From assembly GCF_000513895.2 (NCBI RefSeq), contig NZ_CP165782.1, positions 1,612,001 through 1,676,000 on the forward strand: DNA of 64,000 nucleotides, given 5' to 3'. Both the position numbers and the translations under genes were made by a program. Numbering within the stretch: position 1 is the stretch's first letter; each line of letters starts with the position of its first letter. Source of the DNA: Ensifer sp. WSM1721. Lineage in GTDB: Bacteria; Pseudomonadota; Alphaproteobacteria; Rhizobiales; Rhizobiaceae. Below the pieces are notes generated by a model. It saw only the letters and a program-made list of their open reading frames with translations. It was not told the origin of the DNA and searched no databases. This document shows positions 36,116-46,712 of the stretch, piece after piece.

Positions 36116-36158
36116 AACTGTCACTATCGACAGTTACATGTGTCAGCCGAGCCTGACA
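36116..36158 (+). promoter_or_regulatory. Two inverted repeats upstream of sinI, candidate LuxR-type boxes
   Basis: AACTGTCACTATCGACAGTT (36116-36135) is a 20-base palindrome with a six-base centre. TGTCAGCCGAGCCTGACA (36141-36158) is an 18-base one, and their centres are 24 bases apart. Both have lux-box length and share TGTC/GACA half-sites. Binding by SinR or an ExpR-like regulator is inference. Confidence 0.6.
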
Positions 36159-36197
36159 GCATCACTCCATCGCGCAAATTAACGCATGGAGCGAAAG

Positions 36198-36842
36198 ATG
36201 ATCAGGATCGTGAATGGAAACGCTCGCGGACAGCACCCGCAAGTCATCGACGAGATGTTTCGGCTGCGCAAGCGCGTATTCCACGATTTCTTGAAGTGGG
36301 ACGTCAAGACCCATGGCGACTGGGAAATCGACCACTACGACAAGGCAAATCCGCTCTACATCATGTCGTATTCGCCGGAGAGCGGAAAGCTGCGCGGTTC
36401 CCTGAGGCTCCTGCCGACACTCGGACCGAACATGCTGGACGACACGTTCCCAATCTTGCTTGGTGACAATCCCGAAATCCGCAGCGCATCGGTGTGGGAA
36501 TCGAGCCGCTTCTGCATCGATCCGGAGATCTCTCAGGATCGATCGTCGAACCAGGTCACGGTGGCCGCTGCCGAACTCATGTGCGGCGTCGGCGAGCTGA
36601 GCCTTGCCTCAGGCATCAGCCATATCGTCACGGTCACCGATGTCTTCCTCGAGCGGATGTTCCGCCGCATGGGTTGCCCGGGGGAGCGTATCGGCGAACC
36701 GCAACGGATCGGCTCCGTTTACGCGGTCGCAATTGCCTGGGAAGTGAGCAGGAATCTCCTCGAAACAATGAAGGCAGTCGCCGCGATTGAGGGCACCGTC
36801 CTCGAACGCCCGATGTCGCTTGAAACAGCGCGAGCCGCCTGA
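36198..36842 (+). CDS. sinI: Acyl-homoserine-lactone synthase SinI
   Basis: The 214-residue LuxI-family enzyme joins an acyl chain from acyl-ACP to S-adenosylmethionine. It shows the conserved Arg/Phe/Trp block (MFRLRKRVFHDFLKWDV near residue 20), acidic residues in GDWEIDHYD, LRGSLRLLPTLGPNML, and WESSRFCID near residue 100. S. meliloti SinI makes long-chain (C12-C18) signals; chain length here is inferred from homology. ATG 36198 has GGAG six bases ahead. An ATG at 36186 overlaps that site. Confidence 0.95.
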   Translation: MIRIVNGNARGQHPQVIDEMFRLRKRVFHDFLKWDVKTHGDWEIDHYDKANPLYIMSYSPESGKLRGSLRLLPTLGPNMLDDTFPILLGDNPEIRSASVWESSRFCIDPEISQDRSSNQVTVAAAELMCGVGELSLASGISHIVTVTDVFLERMFRRMGCPGERIGEPQRIGSVYAVAIAWEVSRNLLETMKAVAAIEGTVLERPMSLETARAA

Positions 36843-36861
36843 CATCGCCAGCCGCGTCGCC

Positions 36862-36902
36862 AAAGCGCGTCGCATTCAATGCGACGCGCTTTAGGCGTTT
36901 TT
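36862..36902 (+). terminator. Strong terminator after sinI
   Basis: AAAGCGCGTCGCAT (36862-36875) pairs perfectly over 14 bases with ATGCGACGCGCTTT (36879-36892), with a three-base loop, followed by AGGCGTTTTT. It lies 20 bases past the sinI stop. Similar GCGTCGCATT palindromes are common in rhizobial intergenic DNA, so it may be a domesticated repeat. Confidence 0.85.
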
Positions 36903-37085
36903 GCATCTCGCTGCTGCAAAGCCGCAGCACTCTGGGCGACGTGCCCAAGGCTGCGCGGGTGCTCCTTCACGATTGCCGTTAACGCAAAGCCGCACTTGTC
37001 GTTGCACCATCACGACAAGGACTTATGATGAATTGGACAAGCGGCAGTCGATGGAACGAGCCGCCCCAGCCTAGGAAGAAGACGC

Positions 37086-38192
37086 GTGTCAGTGTCCCGG
37101 AAGGTGGCATCCCGGCAGATCGCATGCATAGCGGGCGCCCTTGCGTCGCTAATGACAACGGCCGAAATCTCACTTGCATCGGACGTTTGCGACCGCCTCA
37201 ACGCCCGCCTCGCCGAGCTTCCTGCAAATTTCAGAACGAACGCCAGCCTGCGCGATTTCACCGGCGCGGTCTCCCGCCAGAACATCGAGCTGCGCCGTGC
37301 GAAAAATGAGCGCCGGCGCATGGACTGCAGCAATGGCAGTATCATCATCGTGGGCGGCGATAGCGACGCCTGTGCAGCGCTGGACGACACGATCGCCGAG
37401 ATGGAGGATAACCTTCGAAGGCTGAAGGCGCAGCGACGGCATTTGATCGGCGACGGCAACGACGACATGCGCCGGCGTATCCTTGCGGCAATGGAAATCA
37501 ACTACTGTTCGAGGCCGCCGGATGAGGGCCAACTCGCCAGTGCGACTGGCGAGGAGACTGAGATCCATCGCAACATCCTCAGAGACCTGCCGCCGGACAG
37601 TGAAGATTATCCGCTGCTGCCCGACGGCCCGGGAACGGCCGAATACCCGCTCGTCGGGGACGGCGCGAACGGCAGCCTCCGGACCATGTGCGTACGCACC
37701 TGCGACGGCGCCTTCTTTCCAATTTCGTCAAATGCCACGCCGGCCGATTTCGGCCGCGATGCCGAGCTTTGCCGGGCGCGGTGTCCCGGAGCCGAGACGG
37801 AGCTCTATTATCACGTGCTTGCGACGGAGGAGGCAGACAAGATGATCTCCGCATCGACCGGTCGGCCCTACACCGAACTCCCAGCCGCCTTCGCCTATCG
37901 CGCCCGAGATGTCGGCGCCCCCGGCAGTTGCGGCTGTCAAATTCCGAGCGTCGCTTCCGGTGCCGATGACCCAAAAGCCTCATCCTCGAACAATCTTACC
38001 GTCGTCAGCCCTTCGGTCGTAACCATCGGCACAGCAAAGAAGCCCTCAGCCAAAACGGTTGAGGAGCGTCCCTATGATCCGGCGAAGAGCAAGGTGCGCG
38101 TGGTCGGTCCGACATTTCTTCCGCAGGAGGAAAGCGCCATCGACCTCAAGCATCCGCTCGGGCCGCGCTATCAGCCACTGCAGGACAATTGA
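37086..38192 (+). CDS. Exported DUF2865 family protein
   Basis: The 368-residue protein has an N-terminal signal peptide (hydrophobic stretch ending near EISLAS). An alpha-helical Arg/Asn-rich region follows (residues about 40-130), then a Cys-rich domain with CVRTCDGAFFPIS, CRARCPG, and a late CGCQIP, typical of DUF2865. GTG 37086 follows AGGAAGAAG. The paired cysteines suggest disulfides in the periplasm. No function is known to me. It converges on bluB. Confidence 0.78.
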   Translation: MSVSRKVASRQIACIAGALASLMTTAEISLASDVCDRLNARLAELPANFRTNASLRDFTGAVSRQNIELRRAKNERRRMDCSNGSIIIVGGDSDACAALDDTIAEMEDNLRRLKAQRRHLIGDGNDDMRRRILAAMEINYCSRPPDEGQLASATGEETEIHRNILRDLPPDSEDYPLLPDGPGTAEYPLVGDGANGSLRTMCVRTCDGAFFPISSNATPADFGRDAELCRARCPGAETELYYHVLATEEADKMISASTGRPYTELPAAFAYRARDVGAPGSCGCQIPSVASGADDPKASSSNNLTVVSPSVVTIGTAKKPSAKTVEERPYDPAKSKVRVVGPTFLPQEESAIDLKHPLGPRYQPLQDN

Positions 38193-38242
38193 TACAGCCA
38201 CCGGAATCAGATGCAGGAAAGGAAAGCATCGAATCGGCTGGC

Positions 38243-39177
<935 letters not shown>

Positions 39178-39410
39178 AGCGCAGGCATATGGGCACAAGC
39201 CCCGGCGAAAGGCAAGACGACGAAGGCACCCGTCGGCTCAGAATGGCGCTGTTGGGTGCGGCGAGGCAATCATAGGCGACCAATACCGACTGGCCGAAGC
39301 AGATCGCTGCGGGTCGGGCCTGCCGCCCTCGCGGAAGTCGCCGAAGCCATATCGAACTGCTCCGGATATTCGACGAGCACGCCGCGATCCGATCGATCTG
39401 TCCACCGGCA

Positions 39411-40238
39411 CTACCGCTCCGGTTGATACCGCACGAAAGCAAAGGCCCCACCCGAGGGAGACCAGTTCGGAACGTTCATCGTCCCCTGCCCGCCGAAGAG
39501 CTCGAACAGAACACGCGCATTGCCGCCCACCGGATCCATCAGGCGCAACCGCACATCGAGGTCGCGCGGATGATCGAAGACATCGCCGTCATAGGAGAGC
39601 ACGAGCAGATGCTTGCCGTCCGGCGACGGGTGCGGAAACCAGTCACCATAGGGGCTGTCCGTGATACGCTCGACATCGCTGCCGTCGGGTCTGACCCGCC
39701 AGATCTGCATGCGCCCGGTGCGGCTTGAATTGAAATAGATCCACTCTCCGTCCGGCGACCAATCCGGCCCGTCATTGCGGCCCTCGCCATGGGTCAGGCG
39801 CCGTTCCTCGCCGCCATCGACCGAAATCGTGTAGATGTCGAAGACCTGGTCGCGGATGCCGCAATAGGCAAGCGTGCGGCCGTCGGGCGACCAGCCGTGC
39901 CAATAGGAGGGCAGATTGCGGGTTAGGAGCCGCGGTGTCCCGCCCTCCGCCGGCAGGAGATAGATCGCCGACTGGCCGAATTCCGTCTTGTCGCTGATCA
40001 CGAGCGTGCTTCCGTCCGGCGAGATGCCGTGATCATTGTTGCATTGGCGGGCAAAGCCCGTGTCGATCTCCGCGGGCTCGGAGCCGTCGAAGGCAAGCCG
40101 ATAGAGCCTGCCGTCGCCATTGATGATGAGGAACTTGCCGTCCGGTGACCAGTTCGGCGCCTCGACGAGCCGCTCCGTCTGCCAGACGATGCGCGTCTCC
40201 CCCGTCGTGATGACGAATATCTCCACCGAACTGCGCAT
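39411..40238 (-). CDS. TolB-like beta-propeller protein without signal peptide
   Basis: The 275-residue protein has five or six repeats of the PD40/WD40-like motif ([60 protein letters not shown]), forming a beta-propeller like the C-terminal domain of TolB. It lacks an export signal and the TolB N-terminal domain, so it is probably cytosolic. The ATG is two bases after the nadE stop with AGGGGG overlapping the nadE end, so translation is coupled to nadE. Function is unknown. Confidence 0.82.
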   Translation of the reverse strand: MRSSVEIFVITTGETRIVWQTERLVEAPNWSPDGKFLIINGDGRLYRLAFDGSEPAEIDTGFARQCNNDHGISPDGSTLVISDKTEFGQSAIYLLPAEGGTPRLLTRNLPSYWHGWSPDGRTLAYCGIRDQVFDIYTISVDGGEERRLTHGEGRNDGPDWSPDGEWIYFNSSRTGRMQIWRVRPDGSDVERITDSPYGDWFPHPSPDGKHLLVLSYDGDVFDHPRDLDVRLRLMDPVGGNARVLFELFGGQGTMNVPNWSPSGGAFAFVRYQPER

Positions 40239-40240
40239 GG

Positions 40241-41923
40241 CTACCCCCTGTCCCGGAAGCGGTTGGTGATCGGGTAGCGCCGGTCGCGGCCGAAATTCTT
40301 CTTGGTGATCTTCACGCCTGGCGCCGATTGCCGGCGCTTGTATTCGGCGATGTAGAGCAGATGCTCGATCCGATGCACGGTTGCCTCGTCATGTCCGCGG
40401 GCGACGATTTCCTCCGTGCTCATCTCCTTTTCCACCAGGCACTCGAGAATGTCGTCGAGCACCGGATAGGGAGGCAGCGAGTCCTGGTCCGTCTGGTTGG
40501 GACGCAGTTCGGCGGACGGCGCCTTGTCGATGATGTTCTGCGGAACGACCTCGCCGGATGGCCCAAGCGCACCGGGCGGCACGGCGCTGTTGCGCCAGCG
40601 CGCCAGAGCGTAGACCTGCATCTTGTAAAGATCCTTGATGGGATTGAAGCCCCCATTCATGTCGCCGTAGAGGGTCGCATAGCCGACCGACATCTCCGAT
40701 TTGTTGCCCGTCGTCACAACCATCGAGCCGAACTTGTTGGAGATCGCCATCAGGATCGTCCCACGCGTGCGGCTCTGCAGGTTTTCCTCGGTGATACCGG
40801 ATTCGGTTCCCTCGAACGCGTCGGAGAGTGCGCTGAGGAAACCTTCGACGGGCTCCTCTATCGCGACGATATCGTAGCGGCAGCCAAGTGCCTTGGCGCA
40901 GGCCTCGGCGTCTTTCAGCGACTCCTGCGACGTATAGCGATAGGGCAGCATGACCGTGCGAACCCGTTCTTCGCCCAATGCATCCACCGCGAGCGCAGTG
41001 CAGATTGCCGAGTCGATGCCGCCCGACAGGCCTAGAATGACGTTCTTGAAGCCGTTCTTGTTAACGTAATCCCGGAAACCCAGCATGCAGGCGCGGTAAT
41101 CCGCCTCCTCGCCTTCCGGAATGCGCGAATTGACGCCATTGCCTGAGCTCCAGCCGTCCTCGCCCCTTCTCCATTCGGTAACGGCGATTGCCTCTTCGAA
41201 CTGGCTCATCTGCAAGGCCAGCGACTTGTCGGCGTTGAAGGCGAAGCTCGCACCGTCGAAGACCAGTTCGTCCTGGCCGCCGAGCTGGTTGGCGTAGATC
41301 ATCGGCAGACCGGTCTCGATCACCTGTCTCAGGACCACCTGATGGCGGACGTCGACCTTGCCGCGATAATAGGGCGAACCGTTCGGCGAAAGCAGAATTT
41401 CGGCGCCGCTCTCCTGGAGCGTCTCGCAGATGCCGAGATCGCCCCAGATGTCCTCGCAGATCGGAATGCCGATACGCACTCCGCGGAAGTTGACGGGCCC
41501 CGGCATTTCACCGGCGTCGAAAACGCGCTTTTCGTCGAACTCGCCGTAGTTGGGCAGGTCGACCTTGTCGCGCACGGCAATGATGTTGCCTGCGTCCAAC
41601 ACCGCCACCGAGTTATGCCTGAGCCCGGCGGCTTGACGGGGAAAGCCGATGACGACTCCGGGCCCGCCGTCCGCCGTCTCCGCTGCAAGCTTCTCGACCG
41701 CCTGCTGGCAAGCCTTCAGGAAAGCCGGTTTCAGGACGAGATCTTCGGGCGGGTAACCGGAAACGAAAAGTTCGGTCAAAAGCAATAGGTCGGCGCCCTG
41801 GCGTGCCGCGTCCGCGCGCGCTTCACGCGCCTTCGCCAGATTGCCGGCGATGTCGCCGACCGTTGGATTGAGCTGTGCCACGGCAATCCGTAGCGTTGAA
41901 GGAACGGCGTTCTGTGCAGTCAT
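40241..41923 (-). CDS. nadE: Glutamine-dependent NAD+ synthase
   Basis: The 560-residue two-domain enzyme makes NAD from deamido-NAD with ammonia from glutamine. The N-terminal nitrilase-like domain shows the Glu ([11 protein letters not shown]), Lys ([15 protein letters not shown]) and Cys (PICEDIWGD) triad. The C-terminal synthetase domain has the PP-loop LSGGIDSA and [23 protein letters not shown] 41923 gives the usual length; the frame extends to 42055 without a better site. It is coupled to the downstream beta-propeller gene and divergent from the LTA-synthase-like gene. Confidence 0.95.
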   Translation of the reverse strand: MTAQNAVPSTLRIAVAQLNPTVGDIAGNLAKAREARADAARQGADLLLLTELFVSGYPPEDLVLKPAFLKACQQAVEKLAAETADGGPGVVIGFPRQAAGLRHNSVAVLDAGNIIAVRDKVDLPNYGEFDEKRVFDAGEMPGPVNFRGVRIGIPICEDIWGDLGICETLQESGAEILLSPNGSPYYRGKVDVRHQVVLRQVIETGLPMIYANQLGGQDELVFDGASFAFNADKSLALQMSQFEEAIAVTEWRRGEDGWSSGNGVNSRIPEGEEADYRACMLGFRDYVNKNGFKNVILGLSGGIDSAICTALAVDALGEERVRTVMLPYRYTSQESLKDAEACAKALGCRYDIVAIEEPVEGFLSALSDAFEGTESGITEENLQSRTRGTILMAISNKFGSMVVTTGNKSEMSVGYATLYGDMNGGFNPIKDLYKMQVYALARWRNSAVPPGALGPSGEVVPQNIIDKAPSAELRPNQTDQDSLPPYPVLDDILECLVEKEMSTEEIVARGHDEATVHRIEHLLYIAEYKRRQSAPGVKITKKNFGRDRRYPITNRFRDRG

Positions 41924-42172
41924 GGGGCTGGCCTGTCGGTCTTTCATCACGATGCATAGGGCAATCGCGATGTTCTTACCGCATCCCGCGGCAAAAAACC
42001 CACACCCAATCGCGAACAAAACCCAAAATTCCTGAAAATTCTGCCTTTTCCGCACCTTACGCCGGCGGAGAAAAATCTTTCACGCGGCACGGAACCGGCA
42101 GATGGTCGAGCTCGTTCGGCCATTCATCCCCTGTTCAAGATGACAGTCGTATGACAGTTAGACGAAATATTT

Positions 42173-44113
42173 ATGAAATTGGAGAAGTCGTTGGCCCCTG
42201 TCGATCCCGCCACCGCGAGAGGTTCTCAAGTCTACGTCGATAGACCAGGCTTTTCCTTAAGACATACCAAGACATTGGCAGGAACGCGTAGCGCGTTGCT
42301 CACGCTTTTCATGGCCGCAGCGCTCGTCTTCGCCGTCGAATTCATCGTACGTCAGTCCGTTTCCGAAACGGTTGCTTATTTCCTCGATCCGATGCGCCCG
42401 GCCTGGACCACGGTTGCGGCCTTCTTTCTTATGATGCTGGCGCTCGATGCGCTGTTCGGCCGTGAGCACAAGGCTGCGCTCGTCGTCGCGCCCCTTGCCG
42501 TTCTCCCGGCGTTCATCTGCCAGCAGAAGCAGGTCTTCCTTTCCGACCCGCTCTACCCAACGGATTTCCTTTTCGGCCGGCAGATCATGGAACTGATGCC
42601 TGTTCTCGTGAAGGACAGGCCGTGGACCGCGGTCGGCCTCGTTGCCGGTCTCATTGCTGCGATCGTCGTCGGAGCCTTGCTGCTGCGCTTTGCATGGCGG
42701 AACTTTCCGAAGCTGACGCGCGGCGAGCGTTTCGCGCGGGTCGCCTTCGCGCTGCCGCTGCTCGTCGCCTTCTGGAACATCATGGACTACAACCAGTTCT
42801 CGTGGGTCCGCGACCGGCTGAGGGTCATCCCCATCATGTGGGACCAGACGGAGAACTACCGGCATAACGGCTTTGCGCTTGCCTTCGCGATCAATCTTCC
42901 GATGGCCAATGTCAACGCCCCGGCCGGGTATATGGCGGATGCGATCGACCGTATCCCGGTCAAGCCCCTTCCAGCCGGGACGACGCATCGCGGCAAGCCG
43001 GACGTCATCGTGCTCATGAGCGAGTCCTTCTGGGATCCGAGCCGACTTCCCAACGTGAAGCTGACACCCGATCCGATGCCGACTGTCCGCGAACTGCAGG
43101 GCGGCAATGTCTTCTCACCTGAGTTCGGCGGCATGACGGCGAATGTCGAATTCGAGGCGCTGACCGGTTTCTCGAACGCATTTCTGCCCTACGGCAGCAT
43201 TCCCTACCAGCAATATATCCGTAATCCGATCCCGTCCCTCGCCACCTTCTTCCGCGGCGAAGGTTATGTCTCGCGCGCCATCCATCCCTTTCAGGGCTGG
43301 TTCTGGAACCGCACGGCCGTCTACAAGGCCTTCGGCTTCGACATGTTCAGGTCGGAAGAGAACATGCCGCCCATGCAGAAACGCGGCATCTTCGCCTCGG
43401 ACGAGGCGTTGACGAAGGAGATCATCCGCCAGGCGGATGATCTGGACGATCCGTTCTTCTTCTTTGCCGTGACCCTCCAGGGCCACGGCCCCTACGAGCC
43501 CAACCGCTACGCGAAGAACACGATCAAGATCGAAGGCAATCTTTCGGAAGCCGACCGTCAGGTGCTCGCTACCTATGCGCAAGGCATCAAGGAAGCCGAC
43601 GACAGCCTCAAGATGCTGATGGACTGGGCTAAGGAGCGCGATCGCGAGACGATCATCGTGCTCTTCGGCGACCACCTGCCGCCGCTGAACACCGTCTATA
43701 CCAGCACCGGCTACATGAAGGACGTGACAGCGGAGCGCAAGGGCCCGAAGCATCAGATGAAAGCTGAGCACGAAACGCCGCTTGTCGTCTGGTCGAACAA
43801 GACCGGGCCGAAGAAGAACATCGGCACGATCAGCCCGGCCTTTCTGTCCTATCAAATCCTGAAGCAGGCCGGCTACGAGCACCCCTACTACACGGGCTTC
43901 CTAGGCAAGGTTTACGACCACTTCCGCGTCCTCGACCGCTATATGCTGATCCGCAAGAACGGTAAGGACGTCGCGGACTGGCTGCGGCAGCCGAAGATCC
44001 CGCCGTCGCTGCGCGACTATCGTTTCCTGCAGCACGACATGATGTTCGGCAAGCGCTACAGCACCGAGCGCTTCTTCAAGTCCCACGCCGAGCTCTACCA
44101 GACCGGCTCCTAA
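42173..44113 (+). CDS. LTA-synthase-like phosphoglycerol transferase, membrane protein
   Basis: The 646-residue protein has about five N-terminal membrane helices (residues about 38-205) and an extracytoplasmic alkaline-phosphatase/sulfatase-fold domain. SESFWDPS and GGMTANVEFEALTGF carry the metal-binding Glu and nucleophile Thr of the LtaS/OpgB/CgmB group, and LFGDHLPP carries Asp/His ligands. In rhizobia, proteins of this type add sn-1-phosphoglycerol to periplasmic cyclic glucans (CgmB). That role is plausible here but not proven. The start lacks a clear ribosome site. A 10-bp hairpin follows. Confidence 0.82.
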   Translation: MKLEKSLAPVDPATARGSQVYVDRPGFSLRHTKTLAGTRSALLTLFMAAALVFAVEFIVRQSVSETVAYFLDPMRPAWTTVAAFFLMMLALDALFGREHKAALVVAPLAVLPAFICQQKQVFLSDPLYPTDFLFGRQIMELMPVLVKDRPWTAVGLVAGLIAAIVVGALLLRFAWRNFPKLTRGERFARVAFALPLLVAFWNIMDYNQFSWVRDRLRVIPIMWDQTENYRHNGFALAFAINLPMANVNAPAGYMADAIDRIPVKPLPAGTTHRGKPDVIVLMSESFWDPSRLPNVKLTPDPMPTVRELQGGNVFSPEFGGMTANVEFEALTGFSNAFLPYGSIPYQQYIRNPIPSLATFFRGEGYVSRAIHPFQGWFWNRTAVYKAFGFDMFRSEENMPPMQKRGIFASDEALTKEIIRQADDLDDPFFFFAVTLQGHGPYEPNRYAKNTIKIEGNLSEADRQVLATYAQGIKEADDSLKMLMDWAKERDRETIIVLFGDHLPPLNTVYTSTGYMKDVTAERKGPKHQMKAEHETPLVVWSNKTGPKKNIGTISPAFLSYQILKQAGYEHPYYTGFLGKVYDHFRVLDRYMLIRKNGKDVADWLRQPKIPPSLRDYRFLQHDMMFGKRYSTERFFKSHAELYQTGS

Positions 44114-44191
44114 GCCTGCCGAGGACATCCTGTCCCTGCCACCGCCCAATGCGGCCCGGCTGCACAACGCCTCGCGTCACCACAACACAAT

Positions 44192-44217
44192 AGAGCGCGC
44201 CCTGATCGGCGCGCTCT
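44192..44217 (+). terminator. Perfect 10-bp hairpin after the LTA-synthase-like gene
   Basis: AGAGCGCGCC (44192-44201) and GGCGCGCTCT (44208-44217) pair without mismatch, loop CTGATC, followed by GCGTGTTTCC. It lies 78 bases past the stop and has only a weak T content. Confidence 0.6.
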
Positions 44218-44279
44218 GCGTGTTTCCGGCGTGCGGGCGCCCTCAACAGCCTCAAAGTCCTGGCAAATGCGGCAAAACT

Positions 44280-44414
44280 CATCGCGAAATCAATTAAAAG
44301 ACGAATAAACAAAGACTAAAAAACACAGAAAATCAAAGGGGAAGCACTGGATCTAAAAAGTATAAAAAAATTAACACTTAAGGCGCATCCTATGAGTGCA
44401 GAGGATACTGCACT
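44280..44414 (+). promoter_or_regulatory. AT-rich leader and 20-bp palindrome upstream of the tadE-like gene
   Basis: The 329-base gap 44114-44442 has, from about 44280 to 44385, an A-rich run (AATTAAAAGACGAATAAAC, TAAAAAGTATAAAAAAATTAA) very unlike the surrounding GC-rich DNA. It is followed by the inverted repeat AGTGCAG (44395-44401) and CTGCACT (44408-44414). Together they look like a promoter with an operator or leader hairpin. No regulator is identified. Confidence 0.45.
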
Positions 44415-44442
44415 GTAGCAATGACTGCTCGGAGATGTTGGC

Positions 44443-44865
44443 ATGTCCGTTTTCAAGCGCCTCCTCGGAAGCCGCAATGGTGCTGCGGCTATCGAATTCG
44501 CGGTCATCGCACCGCTTTTCTTCATGTGTGTGCTCACATTGATTGCCTATGGCATTTATCTCAGCGCCGCCCATTCCATACAGCAGATCGCCGCAGACGC
44601 CGCGCGCACGGCGATTGCCGGCCTCTCCGAGGAAGAACGCGAGCGCCTTGCGACCGATTACATCCGTCGCACCACGATGAGCCAGACCTTCATCCAATCC
44701 TCCCGCATGAGCGTCAGCGTTCGCGACGACGCGAACAACGCCAACCAGTTCACCGTCACCGTTACTTACGACGCCAGCGATCTGCCGATCTGGAATCTTT
44801 TCACCTTTGCCCTGCCCGGCGAGCAGATCGAGCGCTACGCGACGATACGGGTGGGAGGAATCTGA
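44443..44865 (+). CDS. TadE-like pseudopilin-type membrane protein
   Basis: The 140-residue protein has a short basic start (VFKRLLGSRNG) followed by AAAIEFAVIAPLFFMCVLTLIAYGIYL. That is the prepilin-peptidase-like Gly/Ala-x-x-x-x-Glu and hydrophobic helix of TadE (TadE/G, PF07811). The rest is a periplasmic domain of beta character. ATG 44443 has GGAG eight bases ahead. It is coupled to the next gene, whose ribosome site overlaps its end. The rest of a tad pilus cluster is not in this window. Confidence 0.83.
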   Translation: MSVFKRLLGSRNGAAAIEFAVIAPLFFMCVLTLIAYGIYLSAAHSIQQIAADAARTAIAGLSEEERERLATDYIRRTTMSQTFIQSSRMSVSVRDDANNANQFTVTVTYDASDLPIWNLFTFALPGEQIERYATIRVGGI

Positions 44866-44866
44866 C

Positions 44867-46603
44867 ATGCTCACGAGGACGAACGCCATCCGCCGCTATC
44901 TAACGTCGCGCGGCGGCAACATCGGCGTTTCGGCGGCGCTCGTCATGCCGCTCCTGATCACGTCGATGGGGCTCGGCATCGACTACGGCTATCTCACGCT
45001 GCAAAGGCGCGAGCTGCAGTCAGTGGCGGACCTCGCGGCGATTGCGGCCGCTGCCAATGTCACCTCCGCCGAACAGGCGGTGCTCGCCCACTTCAGGAAC
45101 AACGGCCTGAACTTCGCCGTGTCGACATCTTCCGGCCTGATGACGGTGGACGGCAAGGTCATGCCGAGCGACGTTGAAACCGCCGGCAAGGGTGTGGCAA
45201 CGATCGTGCGCGGACGGTATGTTCCCGACCCGGAAATCGATGTTGGCCAACGCTTCATCAAGGATGCGGTCCCCGCCGACGCCGTCCAGGTGATGCTGGA
45301 GAAGAAGGGCGAGATCTTTCTCGCAGCCCTGTTCAGCGACCCGCCGGACCTGGGCGTCATCGGCACCGCGGCGAGTTCCAAGGTCGCCGCCTTTTCCGTC
45401 GGCTCCCGTCTCGCCAGCCTCAACGGCGGTCTGCTGAATGCCATTCTTGGCCAGATGCTCGGCACGAGCGTCTCGCTCAAGGTCATGGATTACGAGGCGC
45501 TGATCGACGCCGATATCGAAATCCAGCCCTTCCTCAAAATCATCGGCACTCGCCTCAATCGCACGGCGGCCTCCTACGAAGACGTGCTCACGGCCGAGCT
45601 GACGATGCCGCAACTCGTCGGATCGCTGCGGCTCGTCCAGGGCCTTTCCGGCACCGTGAGCTCTGCACTGAAGAGCCTTGAGCTGGCAACGGCCGGCGAC
45701 AAACGGATTTTCACCCTGGCACAGATTCTCAACATCGACCCGAAGAAAAGCCTGAGGGTCGACGCCGGTTCCGACTGGTCGATGAAAGTGAGCGCGCTGC
45801 AAATCGTGTCGGCGGCCGCGGCGATAGCCAATGGCGAACACCAGATCGCCCTCGATGCCGTTGCCGGCCTGCCGGGAATCGCATCGGTCAACGTCAGGCT
45901 CGCGATCGGCGAGCCGCCGGTGGAGACGCCGAGCCACCGCCTCGGCGCGCCCGGCACGGCCGTGCGCACGGCACAGACGCGCCTCGCTGTCGAAGTCAAC
46001 GTCAACGGTCTTGCGGCACTTGCCGGCACGCGCCTGCGCCTGCCGATCTATGTGGAGCTCGCGCATGCGGAGGCGAAGCTGTCGGACATCCGCTGCTACG
46101 GCGGAACACCCGAGAATGCTGCCGTCGTCGTGGATGCGGTTCCGGGCGTCGCCGAGATGGCCCTCGGAGAGGTCAACCCCGCGGTTCTCTCCAGTTTCTC
46201 CTCGGACGCGCGGGTGACCCCTGCCCGCCTCGTCGATTTGGCCATCCTCAAGATCGACGCCATCGCTCACGTCGAGTCGAAGAACCTGCAGGCATCCCGC
46301 CTCGCCTTCAGCCCGCGCGAAGTCGCTGCACGCGCGACTAAGAGCGTCTCCACCAAGGATATTCTCGGCTCGGCCACCCAGACCTTGCTCGGCAATCTCG
46401 ATGCCAAAATCAATGTGGGCGGAGCCCTGTCGCTCGGAACCCCGACATTGCTGCAGCAGGCCCTCGCGCAAACCCTTGGCGCCGCGACAAAGCCGATCGA
46501 CGAATTGCTCTATAACCTGCTTCTCCTGGTCGGCGTGCGTGTCGGGGAGGCCGACATCCGGGTCACGGGCGTCAGATGCCAGCAACCGGTCCTTGTCCAA
46601 TGA
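44867..46603 (+). CDS. TadG-like membrane-anchored periplasmic protein
   Basis: The 578-residue protein has the Tad-type N-terminus: GGNIGVSAALVMPLLITSMG in a membrane helix near residues 15-40, then LQSVADLAAIAAAAN. A large periplasmic region without an evident von Willebrand A motif follows, unlike some TadG proteins. ATG 44867 has GGGAGGAA overlapping the preceding gene's stop. An Asp/Ala/Val-rich middle region suggests beta-structure. It probably works with the TadE-like protein in pilus or secretion assembly. Confidence 0.8.
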   Translation: MLTRTNAIRRYLTSRGGNIGVSAALVMPLLITSMGLGIDYGYLTLQRRELQSVADLAAIAAAANVTSAEQAVLAHFRNNGLNFAVSTSSGLMTVDGKVMPSDVETAGKGVATIVRGRYVPDPEIDVGQRFIKDAVPADAVQVMLEKKGEIFLAALFSDPPDLGVIGTAASSKVAAFSVGSRLASLNGGLLNAILGQMLGTSVSLKVMDYEALIDADIEIQPFLKIIGTRLNRTAASYEDVLTAELTMPQLVGSLRLVQGLSGTVSSALKSLELATAGDKRIFTLAQILNIDPKKSLRVDAGSDWSMKVSALQIVSAAAAIANGEHQIALDAVAGLPGIASVNVRLAIGEPPVETPSHRLGAPGTAVRTAQTRLAVEVNVNGLAALAGTRLRLPIYVELAHAEAKLSDIRCYGGTPENAAVVVDAVPGVAEMALGEVNPAVLSSFSSDARVTPARLVDLAILKIDAIAHVESKNLQASRLAFSPREVAARATKSVSTKDILGSATQTLLGNLDAKINVGGALSLGTPTLLQQALAQTLGAATKPIDELLYNLLLLVGVRVGEADIRVTGVRCQQPVLVQ

Positions 46604-46712
46604 AACTGAGTTAAACTTTATATGAAACAAGACAGCGGCCTTGCGCATTGAGGATAACGCGTGAATCTTAGAACTGGATTGCATCGGTGCACGGGACGAT
46701 TGTGGCGCATGG

